Part shown: piece by piece, positions 1 through 10,784 of the stretch
Position numbering within the stretch: position 1 is the first letter of the stretch
Layout: every line of letters begins with the position of its first letter
From: Ricordea florida
Taxonomy: Eukaryota > Cnidaria > Anthozoa > Corallimorpharia > Ricordeidae
DNA length: 64,000 bases
Direction: 5' to 3'
NCBI GenBank assembly: GCA_949710005.1
Contig: OX453280.1
Location: 10,217,105-10,281,104, forward strand
Notes under the pieces: model-generated
What the model saw: only the letters and a program-made list of their open reading frames with translations
Databases searched by the model: none
Told to the model about the DNA's origin: nothing
Position numbers and translations under genes: made by a program

Positions 1-98
1 CCAGACAAATCACTCTAAAAACTAAGAACGGCCATGCACCACCACCCATAGAATCAAGAAAGCTTTCAATCTGTCAATCCTCACTATGTCTACACCTG

Positions 99-680
99 GT
101 GAGTCTCCCCGTGTTGAACGGGATTCTCGATACCTACGAACTGTGGAAAAACACGTACGTTCTCGATCAACTTCGTGGGCGATTCAGAGGTGCGTTCGAC
201 CACGTCGTTCTGATCTGCCCCAGCTTTAAACACAAGAAGACCTACGACGGCTTCGCAGAGAACGACGACCGGGTATTTGTCGTGTGCCCCCCGAAGCCAG
301 GCGGCGAGGAACAAGACGCAATGGACAGGCTTCTGCGCTGGTTGAGCATACTGTTCGAAGGGACGAAAACTCTGATCGTAATCGACGATTGCACTTCGAG
401 AAGGGACGTCAAAAAACGGTCCAGTGAGCTTGTTAAACTAGCCTCCTCTGGAAGGCAGATCGGGGTCAGCGTTTGGGTTCTGAGCCAAGCCCTCACGTCG
501 ATAGCAAAGCCTTTACGTGAAAACGTAGCGTGTCTCGTCTGGTTTTACACCCTTTGCGGAAAGGATTCGAAAGCTATCTTCGAAAGTGACACTGGGGAGA
601 TTGCGGCGGCAGAAAAGCAGTCCATGCTTGCAAAACTGAAGTCGAAAGAGCACTCTCGCATCGTTTTCAGTTTGCGCTAG
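99..680 (+). pseudogene. Polinton packaging ATPase (A32/FtsK-HerA type), N-terminus missing
   Basis: The frame encodes 193 residues with a clear Walker B strand, TLIVIDD at about residues 91-97, and the following SVWVLSQ strand at about 124-130, typical of the A32-like genome-packaging ATPases of Polintons and related viruses. In that family the enzyme hydrolyses ATP to pump genomic DNA into the capsid. The Walker A P-loop should lie just upstream, but the reading frame has no clean P-loop there and the apparent start is a GTG, so the real N-terminus is lost or frameshifted near position 100. The C-terminal half up to the TAG at 678 is uninterrupted. It is the first of a + strand series leading to the integrase. 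Assignment rests on motif pattern and context. Confidence 0.75.
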
Positions 681-834
681 CTTTAAGGCATCTAATTAGA
701 GCTGCCGTCTCCGTGTACAGATACATAACTACCAGACGAACGCAGACACCATTTTGGATCTACTACTAAGATCTACTAAACTGAGACGTAGACGATCTAC
801 AAGCGGCCCCTTAGGGCGACTGCGCAACGTCTAT

Positions 835-1335
835 TAGAGACAGCACCAAACGAGAGGACTTATCCGTATTCGGAGCGATCGTGAAGTCGAAAGAGCTCTG
901 GGCGTCCATTGAACCCACCCTGATGTCCAAAAAGTGGCCGAGCCCGATATCGAGAGACTCCACAATAGGTACCAGGCCACCCTCGCAAGCAATATAACCG
1001 ATTCTCTCGTCGATTCCGTCATAAAGCTTGTGTGTAGAGCCGTTGGCTATGTCGCATTGATAGACAGAACAGAAGCGCTCCACAATGACCTCAAAAACGA
1101 TTACATCGTTCAGAGCGAGATCTCATTAGCCGCTGACTTGATGACAATACGCTACGGCAGATGGATGGCTCTGGCTTCCAGAGCAATACCCATATGCAAT
1201 CATTTCTCTCTCCCTGCCACCTCTCTAGAACATAAAGTGGTTCACGTGGACGCTGACGAGTTCTTAATAAGTTTCTTGCCTAAAGGTCATACATCAAATT
1301 CTTGCCTCAAGTTCATGCATCAAGTTCCCCCCTAA
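835..1335 (+). pseudogene. Polinton accessory ORF of unknown function, frameshifted
   Basis: From 934 a frame of 133 residues runs with mixed helical-looking sequence (for example NITDSLVDSVIKL). The adjacent frame just upstream, about 835-930, also reads as protein-like (VFGAIVKSKELWASIEP), which suggests one ORF broken by a frameshift close to 930 in the AAAAAGTGG stretch. The last 30 or so residues come from a low-complexity repeat that begins near 1,275, so the original stop is probably lost. I do not recognise a domain. Its position between the ATPase and the small membrane ORFs fits a structural or accessory Polinton gene, which is inference only. Confidence 0.45.
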
Positions 1336-1390
1336 GTTCTTGCATCAAGTCGTCAAGTTCTTGCCTGAAGTTCTTGCTGCGCATTTGAAG
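1275..1390. repeat. Degenerate short tandem repeat (CAAGTTCTTGC units)
   Basis: Variants of CAAGTTCTTGC recur about every 12-14 bp (AAATTCTTGCCTCAAGTTC, AAGTTCTTGCATC, CAAGTTCTTGCCTGAAG). The array ends the preceding ORF and supplies the start of an otherwise meaningless frame at 1,340-1,696. Confidence 0.6.
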
Positions 1391-1536
1391 TCAAGTCATT
1401 TTCTGGTTAATGCGATTTCTTATACGAGTAAAGAAGTGCCTGCAGATCTAGAGCAAAAAAACGACGCAATAAAGCGGGACCAGGGGCTTCAAGAACCGCG
1501 GTTTCCAGAAGGAAGCCAGCTAAAAGCCCTGGTAGG

Positions 1537-1746
1537 ATGGCTGCAGGGAAGAGACTGGCGGAGTTGTCTCGAAAAAACAAGAAGACAAATCGTACTCAGA
1601 ATTCGGCTACTGTTTCAGTCAAGGCTCTGCCCCCAAGTACCACCTGGAAAGAGGCCTCGAGTGACTATAAAACCTATACCCTTCGCCAGCTGCTGAAGGG
1701 GAAAGATCTGTGTCTGGTTTGTATCTTCTGTGTATCGCCGGCTTAG
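1537..1746 (+). CDS. Small basic Polinton ORF, unknown function
   Basis: This is a 69-residue frame starting at ATG 1537 with a lysine/arginine-rich N-terminus (AAGKRLAELSRKNKKTNRTQ) and a short hydrophobic C-terminus. It overlaps the start of the next + strand ORF at 1,710 in another frame, a compact arrangement common in virus-like elements. No family is recognised. A basic tail followed by a hydrophobic end could suit a minor virion protein, but nothing visible proves it. Confidence 0.4.
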   Translation: MAAGKRLAELSRKNKKTNRTQNSATVSVKALPPSTTWKEASSDYKTYTLRQLLKGKDLCLVCIFCVSPA

Positions 1747-1925
1747 TCGTATCTCTCCTTGGCTTTTACTACAAACGCCGTAAGGTCATGGCAGCATTGT
1801 CTCTTGTCAGGCGACCTTCCAATGACAATCCACCCGTCGGGAAGGTAAGTGAACAGGGTGGGAGAGAGAAAGCTCCAAAAACGTCCACCACTAAAACAAC
1901 GACAGTCCTTCTGGTCATGGATTAG
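1710..1925 (+). CDS. Small single-pass membrane protein of the Polinton
   Basis: The 71-residue frame opens with a strongly hydrophobic segment (LYLLCIAGLVVSLLGFYY, about residues 4-21) followed by KRRK, the classic transmembrane-then-positive pattern, and then a polar, lysine- and threonine-rich tail. It sits between two other small + strand ORFs. Polintons and adenovirus-like elements often carry small membrane-active or minor capsid proteins at this place; the assignment to such a role is inference. No catalytic motif is visible. Confidence 0.5.
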   Translation: MSGLYLLCIAGLVVSLLGFYYKRRKVMAALSLVRRPSNDNPPVGKVSEQGGREKAPKTSTTKTTTVLLVMD

Positions 1926-1965
1926 CCATTTGAAGGTACATGTCACGGACGGATATGGATGAAAT

Positions 1966-2187
1966 ATGGCAGACAAAACACTCGTCCAAACGGTAACTAA
2001 TGCCGCTGTGCTTACCGGTTTAGCCGCTGGCTATTGCTGGATCGCCAAAACGTGTGTTAGGGAGACCATTACAGGAGACCCTCGTTTAAGAATCATCAAC
2101 TACGCGAAGTTCACTGCCGTCGTCACTGCAAGTCTCGCTACAAAGCGCTATCTCGAGGATCAGAAGATTCCCCCGAAGCCTTATTAA
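1966..2187 (+). CDS. Small hydrophobic Polinton ORF, unknown function
   Basis: The 73-residue frame has an ATG in reasonable context (GAAATATGG) and two hydrophobic stretches, about residues 9-25 (TNAAVLTGLAAGYCWIA) and 46-57 (KFTAVVTASLAT), with a polar C-terminus ending in PPKPY. The frame is intact from start to TAA. It is followed 25 bp later by another small hydrophobic ORF. I do not recognise the family. Confidence 0.5.
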   Translation: MADKTLVQTVTNAAVLTGLAAGYCWIAKTCVRETITGDPRLRIINYAKFTAVVTASLATKRYLEDQKIPPKPY

Positions 2188-2212
2188 ACTCTGACTCAGA
2201 TACAGCATAAAA

Positions 2213-2546
2213 ATGGCTTCTATCCTAATTGCGTTCGGGTCGGCAATACTGAACTAGACTGCCTTCGTAGGCGGCTCGTATTTGGCTCGATATCTCTCAG
2301 GGGGTGGCAAAAACGCAAGAGAAGAAGCCTTAGCCGAAAACAGACAGCACGATATCGCTCATCACGACCCAGAACGGGGTCAAGAGCGCAGCCAGACTGG
2401 ACTTCGAAGACACCGTCTGCACCCTTAGGCTCTATAAAGAGACGACGCATGCGGACAAGCTCTCTGTGATGCAGAGGAGCTCCGAGTTGGCTTACGTTGG
2501 AGCCGGAGCACTTGCCCTTGATTACGCGGCTATTCGCTTTCTGTAG
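2213..2546 (+). pseudogene. Broken small hydrophobic Polinton ORF
   Basis: Starting at ATG 2213 the frame reads MASILIAFGSAILN and then meets a TAG, after which it continues as AFVGGSYLARYLSGGGKNA. A second shift near 2,390 is needed to reach a plausible C-terminal end (SSELAYVGAGALALDYAAI) that stops at 2,546. The glycine/alanine-rich hydrophobic segments resemble the preceding ORF in style. At least one stop and one frameshift make it non-functional. Function unknown. Confidence 0.4.
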
Positions 2547-2703
2547 GGATACCCCAAGCCAATTTTTTCAGGATATACACAGCATCATGCTGGCCGACGA
2601 AGTGTATTTCTCTATGTTAGCCATCAGCTACTGAGCGAAACGAGAAAATGTCCCTGGGTCTTAGCGCACGCTTCACGAACATTACCGCGAAATTCTCGCT
2701 TTC

Positions 2704-2850
2704 ATGACGGAGGATCGCGGAGCTCTGAAGAAGTTTGCAGCAGTATTACGGGGGCCATCTGACATCCGATTGGATTCATTGGTGCTTCCGGAGCGCACAT
2801 ACTTTGCGTGTTGGAGACTGATTGGGTTGCTTGAATACACTGGAGACTGA
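2704..2850 (+). CDS. 48-residue ORF directly upstream of the integrase
   Basis: A short intact frame begins at ATG 2704 (MTEDRGALKKFAAVL) and stops at TGA 2848-2850, two bases before the integrase ATG at 2853. The tight spacing suggests the two were expressed together. It has no recognised domain; at this length the call is tentative. Confidence 0.35.
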   Translation: MTEDRGALKKFAAVLRGPSDIRLDSLVLPERTYFACWRLIGLLEYTGD

Positions 2851-2852
2851 GA

Positions 2853-3822
2853 ATGACCGACAGTCCGACGTCCCAGGAGTCTGTTCGCCTGTCTCGCATC
2901 TACTATAGCCCCCGCGGCTACTGGAAGGGGCTCGCAGCCATCAAAGAGCTGGCCCCTTCAGCAAAGGTGCCTGAAAAGCGGGCAAAGGACTGGCTCAAGA
3001 AGCAGGCTATCTTGCAGATCTATATACCCGCTCCACGGAACATCCCACGCCACAAGTTTGATGTCGCCATCCCAAACGAGGTCCATCAAGCTGATTTGCT
3101 CTTTCTCCCCCACAACTGTGTAGCGCGTCGGACGTATAAGTACGCTCTCACGGTCGTTGATGTCGCCAGTCACTACAAGAAGTTTGAGCCCCTGGCCACG
3201 AAACGAAGTCAAGAGGTCGCCGATGCCTTACCTCGTATTTACAGGCGAGGCCCGTTGAAGTGGCCCAAACTGCTCCAAGCTTGCCCTGGACGCTAGCTTA
3301 TGACGGCGGTTAGTCAGCTCTTGGCGAAGCATAGGGTTTCTATCAGATGTGTTCGTGTGGACATCTACTAAGACCAGGGCGTAGTGGAGCGCTGGAAGTG
3401 ACGATGTCTGAGAGGTAGTTAAGCCACCAGTATGCCCAGGAGCGGCGACTTCCTGAAGGCGTGAGGTCAACTGAATGGGTTCCCCGGTGGCCCGTGGTTG
3501 TTGCGGCCTTGAATGGAGAAGTACCCGTTTGACTGAAGCCCGTAGATACCATCATGCAAAAACATGTGCTGCAAAATCCTTGTCGCCTGGTGGGTCTCGA
3601 GGAGGTAAAGCACTCCTCCGGCGTCGGCGTTCGATATCTTTACCAGACTGGAGAGCTGGAAGGTTGCCGCCGGTTGGCCACAGACCCCGCCTGGTCCATC
3701 CAGGTGTACCGGCTTTTACACTCAATGACCAAGCCTGACGAGCCGGTGGTATTTTATCTGCTTGATGGCCCTCAACGGGGGTTCGTCCGAGAAAGAGCTT
3801 CAGGTGGTGCCACCTGACAGAC
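2853..3822 (+). pseudogene. Polinton integrase (rve superfamily, DDE), decayed
   Basis: Polinton integrases are retrovirus-like DDE enzymes that insert the element's DNA. The first 147 residues hold an N-terminal SRIYYSPRGYWKG segment, a linker ending KDWLKKQAILQIY, and the core start HQADLLFLP with the first acidic residue at about position 81, followed by TVVDVASHYKKF. The frame stops at 3,294. Beyond it, in shifting frames, come GVVERW (the catalytic Glu region, about 3,380) and a C-terminal stretch VGVRYLYQTGELEG at about 3,625-3,660. The second catalytic Asp appears replaced: the sequence reads LLQACPGR where the family has Asp. The enzyme is therefore inactive. It ends convergent with the polymerase gene. 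Confidence 0.8.
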
Positions 3823-3834
3823 AGACGTTGAGGA

Positions 3835-6800
3835 GCTTATGTCCATAGGCTAGTGTGTCTACCCCATTCCTGGTTATCCAGCGCTTCGAATCAAATGGTA
3901 ATTTAGAGACCTTGTTCGGGCGGTGCCCATAGATGCGGTGGCGCTCTGACCGAAGGACATTCATACCTTGGCGCAGGGTCTGTTTTTCGAAGAGGGCTTC
4001 CTTGTAATTTTTGACGACATTCTTTCTGACTCCTTAGCCTTCTTGATGTTCGCCCCTCCAGCCTCAAGGATTAATTACATCTTGGAGCGCAAACGCACGT
4101 AATGGGGCGCACTGCACACTCGTCCTTCATCTTTCCCAGCACTTTTTTATTTAGAGTACTGTGTAGTGGGTTGTCTTCTGGGTAATCTGAGGTGTCGTAG
4201 ACCTTTGTGTGAGAGGCCATGTCCATATGGATGTCCTCTGTCTTGATTTTCAGGAACGGGCTGTCTGTGTCAGTGTAGAGGAGCTGGCAACGGTCCCCGT
4301 GCTACCTCCGGAGCTGGTTGTAGTAGAAATCGTACATCTGCTGCTTAAACAGATCCAGAATGCTCATACCCACATACACCGGACGACTGAACACTAGGCG
4401 GCTCATGTGGACCTGGTTGGCTGCCAGGTCCTCATCAAAGATGTTGGCTCGGGCAAATGCTGGGCTGGCGATGAGGCGCCTGAGTTACCGCTCCTCATGC
4501 GAGCTCACCAGCTTTACATCAACCCTCTTCCGCAAATTCTTCATCGTGTTGCCGATGAACGCGTTGAGCAGTTTTAACAGGTCCTTCTTTAAGCTGCTGG
4601 CGGCCTTCTTCCGGAGCTCGGTAATCATCCGGTTGTATGGCTCCATCTAAGGCCTTTGGTCGAACCGGAGGGCACGGTAGACCTTAGTCAGACGCTTGCC
4701 CACAGACATGTATAGCTGCAGATTCCGATAGCGAAGCACGTAGCGCTCCTTGCCGTACAGGTTGGGACTAGCTTATCAACCTCAGTAGGCGCTACCCCAT
4801 CGCCTAGAAGGCTATGACGATACTTCGACATCAACTCTTTCTGAACCGTCATGCGCTCCGGTGCCAGAGGATATGCATTATGTGCTTCGTGCAGGTATTC
4901 CAGGTCGACCTCGGAAATGAACCCCTCATTGAAATCGACTGGATACTCTGCAATGGTTTCTGCGAGCCTCTGGCAGTCATCCACCCACCGAAAGCCGCCA
5001 GTGGGTAGCGCCTGGCTCATTGCCCATCCGTAGAGGGGTTTGGCATCGAGATACTGAATGTAGGTACTAGGCTTCGCCTGGTCGTATCCCTCGACCAGAG
5101 AATTGTCGGATCTGGCATAGCGCTTCGAGACCATTGAGATGCCTCCACGCATTCCTTTCTCAATGAACAGGTGCTGGTCATAATCTGTTAGCAGCCCAAG
5201 CTCCACTCCTGTCTTTTTGATTAAAGGATCCCATGAAAGGCCTGGGCTGGTTTAGTAGTGCACTGGGTCCAGGCCATACTGCTTTTTGGCGCGTGTTTCG
5301 GAGCGTCCCGAAGACATATGCCAGCAGAAGCACATCTGTCCGGCAACAGAGATAACTAAAGTCACCTAGAGAACGACACCTAAAAGTCTACCAAACCTTT
5401 TGCGCCTGGGTGTAGTCCTCGTCTTAGATAAAAGCATCAGAGAGCTTGCTGTAGAAGGCCCCCTTGGGGGAGGTTGGACTCGGTGAAACGTTCCCAGGAA
5501 TCGACGTACTCATACGGGTACATTCCTTTCCTATCGAGCAGCTTCCGTCTTTCTCTGTCTGGCTCGTATTGGGCTGTTATCTTCAAAGGCTCTGGCGGGT
5601 TTCGCTGCAACTATCTTGTAAAGAGAGGCTAGCAGGAATTGGGCGCTGTCAATGAAACGCAGTTGCCCGAGAGAGAAATAGATGTATTTCTTTGTGTTGT
5701 TCGGAATGCCGATCACCTTGCCTTGCACCTTCGAGATGGCCTGCATAAGCAGGTGGATTATGAAACACCACGTTTATAGTGGTACCTTTGGGGCTTAGCC
5801 GTAGCTTTCGGTTGCATGCGTTATGGGCAGCCCCTCGATATTTACCTGTAGCGTGGCAGTGGTCACGCACAAATTCCCCCTCGGGAGGGTTGTCACATAT
5901 GTGGCACGTCTCAGCGGTGCGGAAGGCCTGGCGGTCCTCTCGTGTCATCCACATGGCCTTTGGATGAGCTAGCACATCCTTCATTTTGCGTACTTCTCCC
6001 TGCAGTCTTCGGAGTAGATATTCTGCTGCATTTGGGCCACGGTACTCGACTGGTGGCCCTGTCTGGACATCACACCGCACAACGATGTAAAAAAAACTGC
6101 AGGCCTCATGGAGCTGTGTCTTCTGCATATTGCTCTTCGTGGGATCGAGCACGGGTCACTCAGTTTTCGTGGTTAAGGCCTCGAAGTCGGCGAAGATGAT
6201 GAAAGCAGCCCGTGCAATCTGGTCTGTGCGCATTCAGCAGGTCCTCCCTGGAAAAGCTATGCAGGCAACACTGGCAGAAGTACTTTCGATCCCTGTGCTG
6301 CTTCTGTTCGTACAGGAAGCGGTTTAGGTCTTAGATCCATGTGTAATGGAATCTACCAGCCTTCTCAACAAGCAGCAGGCTAATGCGGGGTATGTCTTCT
6401 GGCTGTTTGCTTATCTGGTGGATGGTCGCGCCCTTACCCCAGCCAAATACGTTGATTGCCAGGTCGTTCTGCTTCTCCACCTTGTTGACCTGCGAGACAG
6501 GTGTCGGGGAATCGATCACATGGAAGTCCAGACCGTCCTCTGTTGGGTACTTGCCCAGCCGATCTGCGTGAACATCGAAAGGAAAGAAAGCCAAGCGGAG
6601 GGCCCACCGGAGGCAGTTATTGTCCCGATTCTTAACATTCACGACTTCCTTTTTGTTTCGTATGGCTGCCGGCAGCTGGACTTATGACGCACCTCAGAGA
6701 GGCTGATACCTAGCGATGTCAAGCCAGAGTGTTTTCACCTGATCGAAAATCCACCCAGACCCTCGTTGGGTCCACTTCTCGAGTATTTCGTGGATCCGAT

Positions 6801-7494
6801 GGAAAGCTTGATTGAGAGCTTCTCTGATCTCCGTCTCCTGCTTATGGCATAGCACAGGGCTAGTGTACTCCTTGCTGCCATCTGGGTTGTCCTTCCGAAG
6901 CCGGACCTTGAGAGCCATCTGAAACATGACCCCCTTAAGGGCTCTGGGCTCCTCTATGAACTTATCACATATTTGGAGTTCCACTTGCTCGAGGAAGGCT
7001 TTGGGGTGGACATACCCTTGGGGTACATCCATCTGCCAGCCCCTCAAGTACCTACCAATGGCACATGGGGTCTGCCAGTTTGTCTGCTTGCACAGCCGAC
7101 TCTAAGAATTCTTAGACCTCATCCTGGTACTCCTTCACAGATCTCAACGAGGTATTGAGTCTGGGCGATGTTTTATAGGCTTTATAGGTTCTGGCAAGCG
7201 TCGGTTGAGTGAATCTGGAATGGGCTCATATAGGTGGTTTTAAATACGCTCTCTCCGAGGACTCGGAACGCAGTGACTCAGTGCGGGTATAGGGCGTCCT
7301 CTCCGAGGTCTTGGAACTGGGCGCCTCGGTGCGGAGATAGGGTGTTCTCTCCGAAGTTTCGGAACAGGGCGATTACACGGCACTTCATACTCGTTTTCAG
7401 AGGCTCTAAGGTTGTCGAAGCTCTTCTTATAGGTCTCGTGGCTGATGAGCCCCTCGCGCAATAATGCGTTTAGCTTCTTGATCCGCCGCTCCAT
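3835..7494 (-). pseudogene. Polinton protein-primed DNA polymerase B, decayed
   Basis: Reading leftward from ATG 7492-7494 there is a proline/arginine repeat region, then conserved N-terminal blocks (VNVKNRDNNCLRWALR), an HNH-like zinc segment CHICDN...DHCHATGKYRG at about 5,840-5,910, and the polymerase core. Motif A reads DAKPLYGWAMSQ (about 5,012-5,050), motif B lies near 4,530-4,600 with GNTMKNLRKRV, and motif C is an intact YTDTDS at 4,260-4,277. Exonuclease-domain pieces surround the zinc segment (for example PNNTKKYIYFSLGQ). Total length, about 1,200 codons, suits the family. Several stops and frameshifts break it. The C-terminus ends against the integrase tail. The enzyme would have replicated the element from a protein primer. 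Confidence 0.88.
7240..7390 (-). repeat. Tandem repeat encoding PVPxPRR units at the polymerase N-terminus
   Basis: About three units of roughly 45-48 bp share the core CTCTCCGAGG-CTCGGAAC (7,250, 7,300 and 7,345). On the - strand they encode proline/arginine units such as PVPKLRREHPISAPRR and PVPRPRRGRPIPA, a low-complexity segment near the start of the polymerase reading frame. Confidence 0.65.
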
Positions 7495-7625
7495 TGTTTC
7501 CCTAAGAACGCTCCCCTAATGAGTAGCGTACGCCTATTCTCTAATACAAAATTTTCCCGCTGCTCACTCGTTTTTCTTAAGAACCCTAGCCTTATAATAA
7601 GCGTACGCCTTATACCGAGCCGCGC

Positions 7626-7955
7626 CTACTCTCTAATACGAAATCTGCCGAGGACCCGAATGTCGACAGCAAATGCTTCGCGAGCGCGGCGCTCGGTATA
7701 GTTGAACCTTGCCCCCACTCGAGAAGCTCCACAAGCTGTGCACAGTCTCGTTTGGAATGTGGTGCTGACCCCACAACCGGAGCACGGAACGGGTATTGAG
7801 ATAAAATCAATGCTATTTCTTAGGGATGCGGCAATACTCACGTAGGCAAGGCCTTCAGCAGGTTTTTGTACGTCCGCCACTAACAACTTTGATACTCGCG
7901 CACCATCGTTAGTGAGTGTATACCGCCTATTTCGACGTTTGGCTAATACGAACAC
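7626..7955 (-). CDS. Zinc-ribbon ORF upstream of the Polinton polymerase
   Basis: An uninterrupted 109-residue frame carries a four-cysteine zinc-ribbon pattern, CSGCGVSTTFQTRLCTACGA, at about residues 58-77. The N-terminus is basic (AKRRNRRYTL) and the C-terminus arginine-rich. It lies about 130 bp upstream of the polymerase start on the same strand, so it belongs to the same side of the element. The start codon is uncertain. DNA binding or regulation is plausible from the ribbon, but no family name can be given. Confidence 0.5.
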   Translation of the reverse strand: MFVLAKRRNRRYTLTNDGARVSKLLVADVQKPAEGLAYVSIAASLRNSIDFISIPVPCSGCGVSTTFQTRLCTACGASRVGARFNYTERRAREAFAVDIRVLGRFRIRE

Positions 7956-8034
7956 ACTCTAGTGGCCACCTCTTGATCCGCCGCCAAGCTATTTGAGAGT
8001 GGCAACTCTTACATTACATGAGATCATTGCGATG

Positions 8035-10330
8035 AGATCATTATTGGCGGGGACTATAATTAAGTTTTGGATGTTGAGAAAGATAAAAAATTGTTGGAAG
8101 TCAAAAATAGCTATTGCGAAGACTTAGGCCTAGTTGATGTCTGGAGAATACAAAACCCTCAACAACGTCGATTTACATGGAGACAAAAGAAACCCGAAGT
8201 ACAATGCAGACCTGACTTTTTTCTCGTAAGTCAATGCACATCTTGCAACTCAACCAACACAGATATAGCCCCTGGTTATAAGACAGATTATTTACTGGTT
8301 GCAAATTTCGACGCATAATAACATGAGATGACGGGGCTTCTAGAAACTAAATACCTCATTCCTAAAGGACGAAGAATATATTAAAAAAATACAATCCAAT
8401 ATAATTCAAACTATAGATGAATATGCACTAGATAATACTGTCACTCCAAACGTACTGTGGGAAATGATAAAAATGAAAATTAGGGAGGCATCAATCAGAA
8501 TAAATAAAGGAAAAAGGTTTCAAAAACAAGATGATATAGAAAAGGCAATAAAAACCCTGGAGGAGCAGACCGCCAACGTTGATGCCACTGACTGCCAAAA
8601 TGTATGGTCAGAGTTAGAAAAGAAAAGATGGGAACTTGAAACTATAACCGAATACCAGACAAAAGGGGCTATTTTAAGATCTAAATCGTTAATGAGGGCG
8701 AAAAAAACACTAAATAGTTTCTAAACTCAGAGAAGAGACACTGCAAACACGGAAAAATTACCCAATTGAAAGTTAATGCCAAAGACTTAATCCAACCCGA
8801 CAGAAAAATCCTACTCGAGTGAGAGACCTTCTATAAAAATCTCTACAGTTCAAAAGTACAAGTTAACAATTACCCGGAAGTTTTCTTTCCACCTGCACGA
8901 GAAGTTTTGAGTGAAGAAAGAACACAGCATTGTAATTATAATAAGAATATACTCCATTTTTATTGCGCATATTCTATATAAATAATCATATGCGCATATT
9001 CTATATAAATGATCATATGCGCATTACAATCAGACCAATAGACCATGACACCGGGAACACGCCCTACAAGGCATTGCGAGTGTCTTTTAAGCTGTAAGGA
9101 GTGTTTGGAAGCATTAAACGGTATGGCCACTGAAAAAGCACCTGGTACTGATGGCCTGCCGCGTGAATTTTATAAAGTTTTTTGGAAAGGCATAGGCGAA
9201 ACACTAACGGAGGCCCTAAACTTCTTTTACCAAACTAGAAAACTCGCTGAATCACAAAGGTGAGAAATTGTCAAGCTTACACCAAAGAAGGACGCAGATC
9301 CCAACCTGATTAAAAAGTGGCGCCCATTGACACTATTAACCTGTGATTATAAGATTGCATCAAAGGCTATTGCAAATCGAATCAAAATAGTTTACCGGAA
9401 CTTGTATCAGAAGATCAGTCAGGCTTCATTAAAAACAGATGTATCAGTGACAATATACGCACGTTAGATAGCGCTATTAAGTATGCAGAAAAGAAAGGAT
9501 TACCCGGTCTACTTCTTTTCCTCGATTTTGAAAAAGCTTTTGGCACGCTAGAGTAATCATTCATAAACCAAACGTTACGGCATTTTGGGTTTGGCCCCTC
9601 ACTATGAAACTGGGTTGAACTTCTTTACTGCAATACCGAAAGCAGGTACTAAACAATGGATGGGCAAGCAATTTCTTTGAGTTAAGTAGAGGCGTTAGAC
9701 AAGGCTGCCCCCATCGCCTTATCTTTTCATACTGTCGGTTGAAATACTCGCTGAAGCTATTCGCAATAAGAAAGAAATAAAGGGCATTAAAATCTATAAT
9801 ACTGAAGTTAAAGTAAGTCAATATGCGGATGTCACGACACTCATTTTAGATGGAACTGAAGAATCAGTAAGAGCATCACTTTTACTGATAGAATCATTTG
9901 GGAATATGTCTAGCCTAAGGCTGAACAATGAGAAAAAGAGACCTTGTGGATAGGTACTAAAAGAAACTGCAGCCTAAGACTCTGTCCGAAAAAAAAATTT
10001 AAATGGCAAAAGGGAAAGGTCTGTGCACTAGGCGTTTGGCTCTCTACGGATCACCAGTCAACACTCTCTCTAAATTACAACAAACAACTGGCAAAAATTT
10101 AAACTATCTTGGGATGCTGGAAATTTAGAAGACTTAGCATAATAGGAAAAATAACAGTACTAAACAGCCTTGCAGCATCCCAACTGGTCTATGTACTCAC
10201 ACCTTTGCAAACGAATCACCAAGCAATAAAAGAGATCAACAAGCTTTTTTTTTTCAAATTCTTATGGAACGGCAAAGAAGGAGGACTAATATATAGATTT
10301 AGCCAAGAAGGCGTTCCAAACTAAATCGTC
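8035..10330 (+). mobile_element. Decayed L1/Tx1-like LINE (endonuclease and RT remnants)
   Basis: The copy starts inside the APE-type endonuclease: GGDYN near 8,050 (the GGDFN motif) and VDVWRIQNPQQRRFTWRQK at 8,135-8,195, with an RPDFFLVS segment after it. The RT domain begins near 9,100 with KAPGTDGLPREFYK, then KKWRPLTLLTCDYKIASKAI, SGFIKNRC and LLLFLDFEKAF. The catalytic YADD box is mutated to YADV near 9,820. A C-terminal part (RRLSIIGKITVLNSLAASQL) follows at about 10,125-10,185. Many stops and frameshifts are present and the 5' end is truncated. The 3' part ends where element B begins. It is the same clade as the LINE at 32.6 kb but far older. Confidence 0.8.
8929..9030. repeat. Small insertion with 27-bp tandem duplication and 8-bp inverted ends
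   Basis: ATTGTAAT at 8,929 and ATTACAAT at 9,023 are inverted. Inside are two adjacent 27-bp units (8,964-8,990 and 8,991-9,017) beginning TGCGCATATTCTATATAAAT and differing at one base. CAG flanks both sides, which could be a 3-bp target duplication. It interrupts the LINE between linker and RT. Confidence 0.5.
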
Positions 10331-10784
10331 CTTTTTCAATTAAGCAAATTCCGCTACAAAAAGGGCAAATAAGCATGTTAGACAACAGATTTCCGACAGA
10401 ATACTAGCTATAGAGGGTTTTATACAATAACTATTAAATAGATTTAGGTAAGCCTAAAAGCGGAGCTCCTCACACAGACCCTCACACATTGAAAATGTTG
10501 TCACTAAAGTTATTAAATACGCATGGTGTACGCAACTACTTAAAGAAGATTCGATAGCTCAAATAAATCGTCAAAAAAAAAAACATCTAGCTCGCGACTC
10601 AACGGAAGAACCATTACCTGGTCAGCAAAATTATAATAGTTTTAAAGTAACACCAAAAGCAGCTAGGCAGCTCTTTAACAAAGGAAAAATAGACACTCAG
10701 CTTCATGCTTATGTCACTCCAAAAACGCTTGAATACTTGTAGGAAGAAAATTTTTCCTCCAAAACCGCTATGAATATAGAGATC

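Larger units (their letters stand above)
1..8030. mobile_element. Polinton/Maverick remnant A, left end outside window
   Basis: The block holds the Polinton gene set in a coherent order: FtsK/HerA-like packaging ATPase, several small ORFs and a retrovirus-type integrase on the + strand, then a protein-primed DNA polymerase B and a zinc-ribbon ORF on the - strand. Integrase and polymerase converge near position 3,830. Its GC content looks clearly higher than the AT-rich DNA from 8 kb onward. Every large gene carries stops or frameshifts, so the copy is dead. Capsid and protease genes were not seen and may lie left of the window. Terminal inverted repeats and the 6-bp target duplication were not found; the right limit is set by the LINE that starts near 8,035. 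Confidence 0.85.

Noticed and set aside
1340..1696. A 118-codon + frame in the Polinton
   Set aside because: Its start lies in a degenerate short tandem repeat and the rest overlaps the more plausible basic ORF at 1,537.
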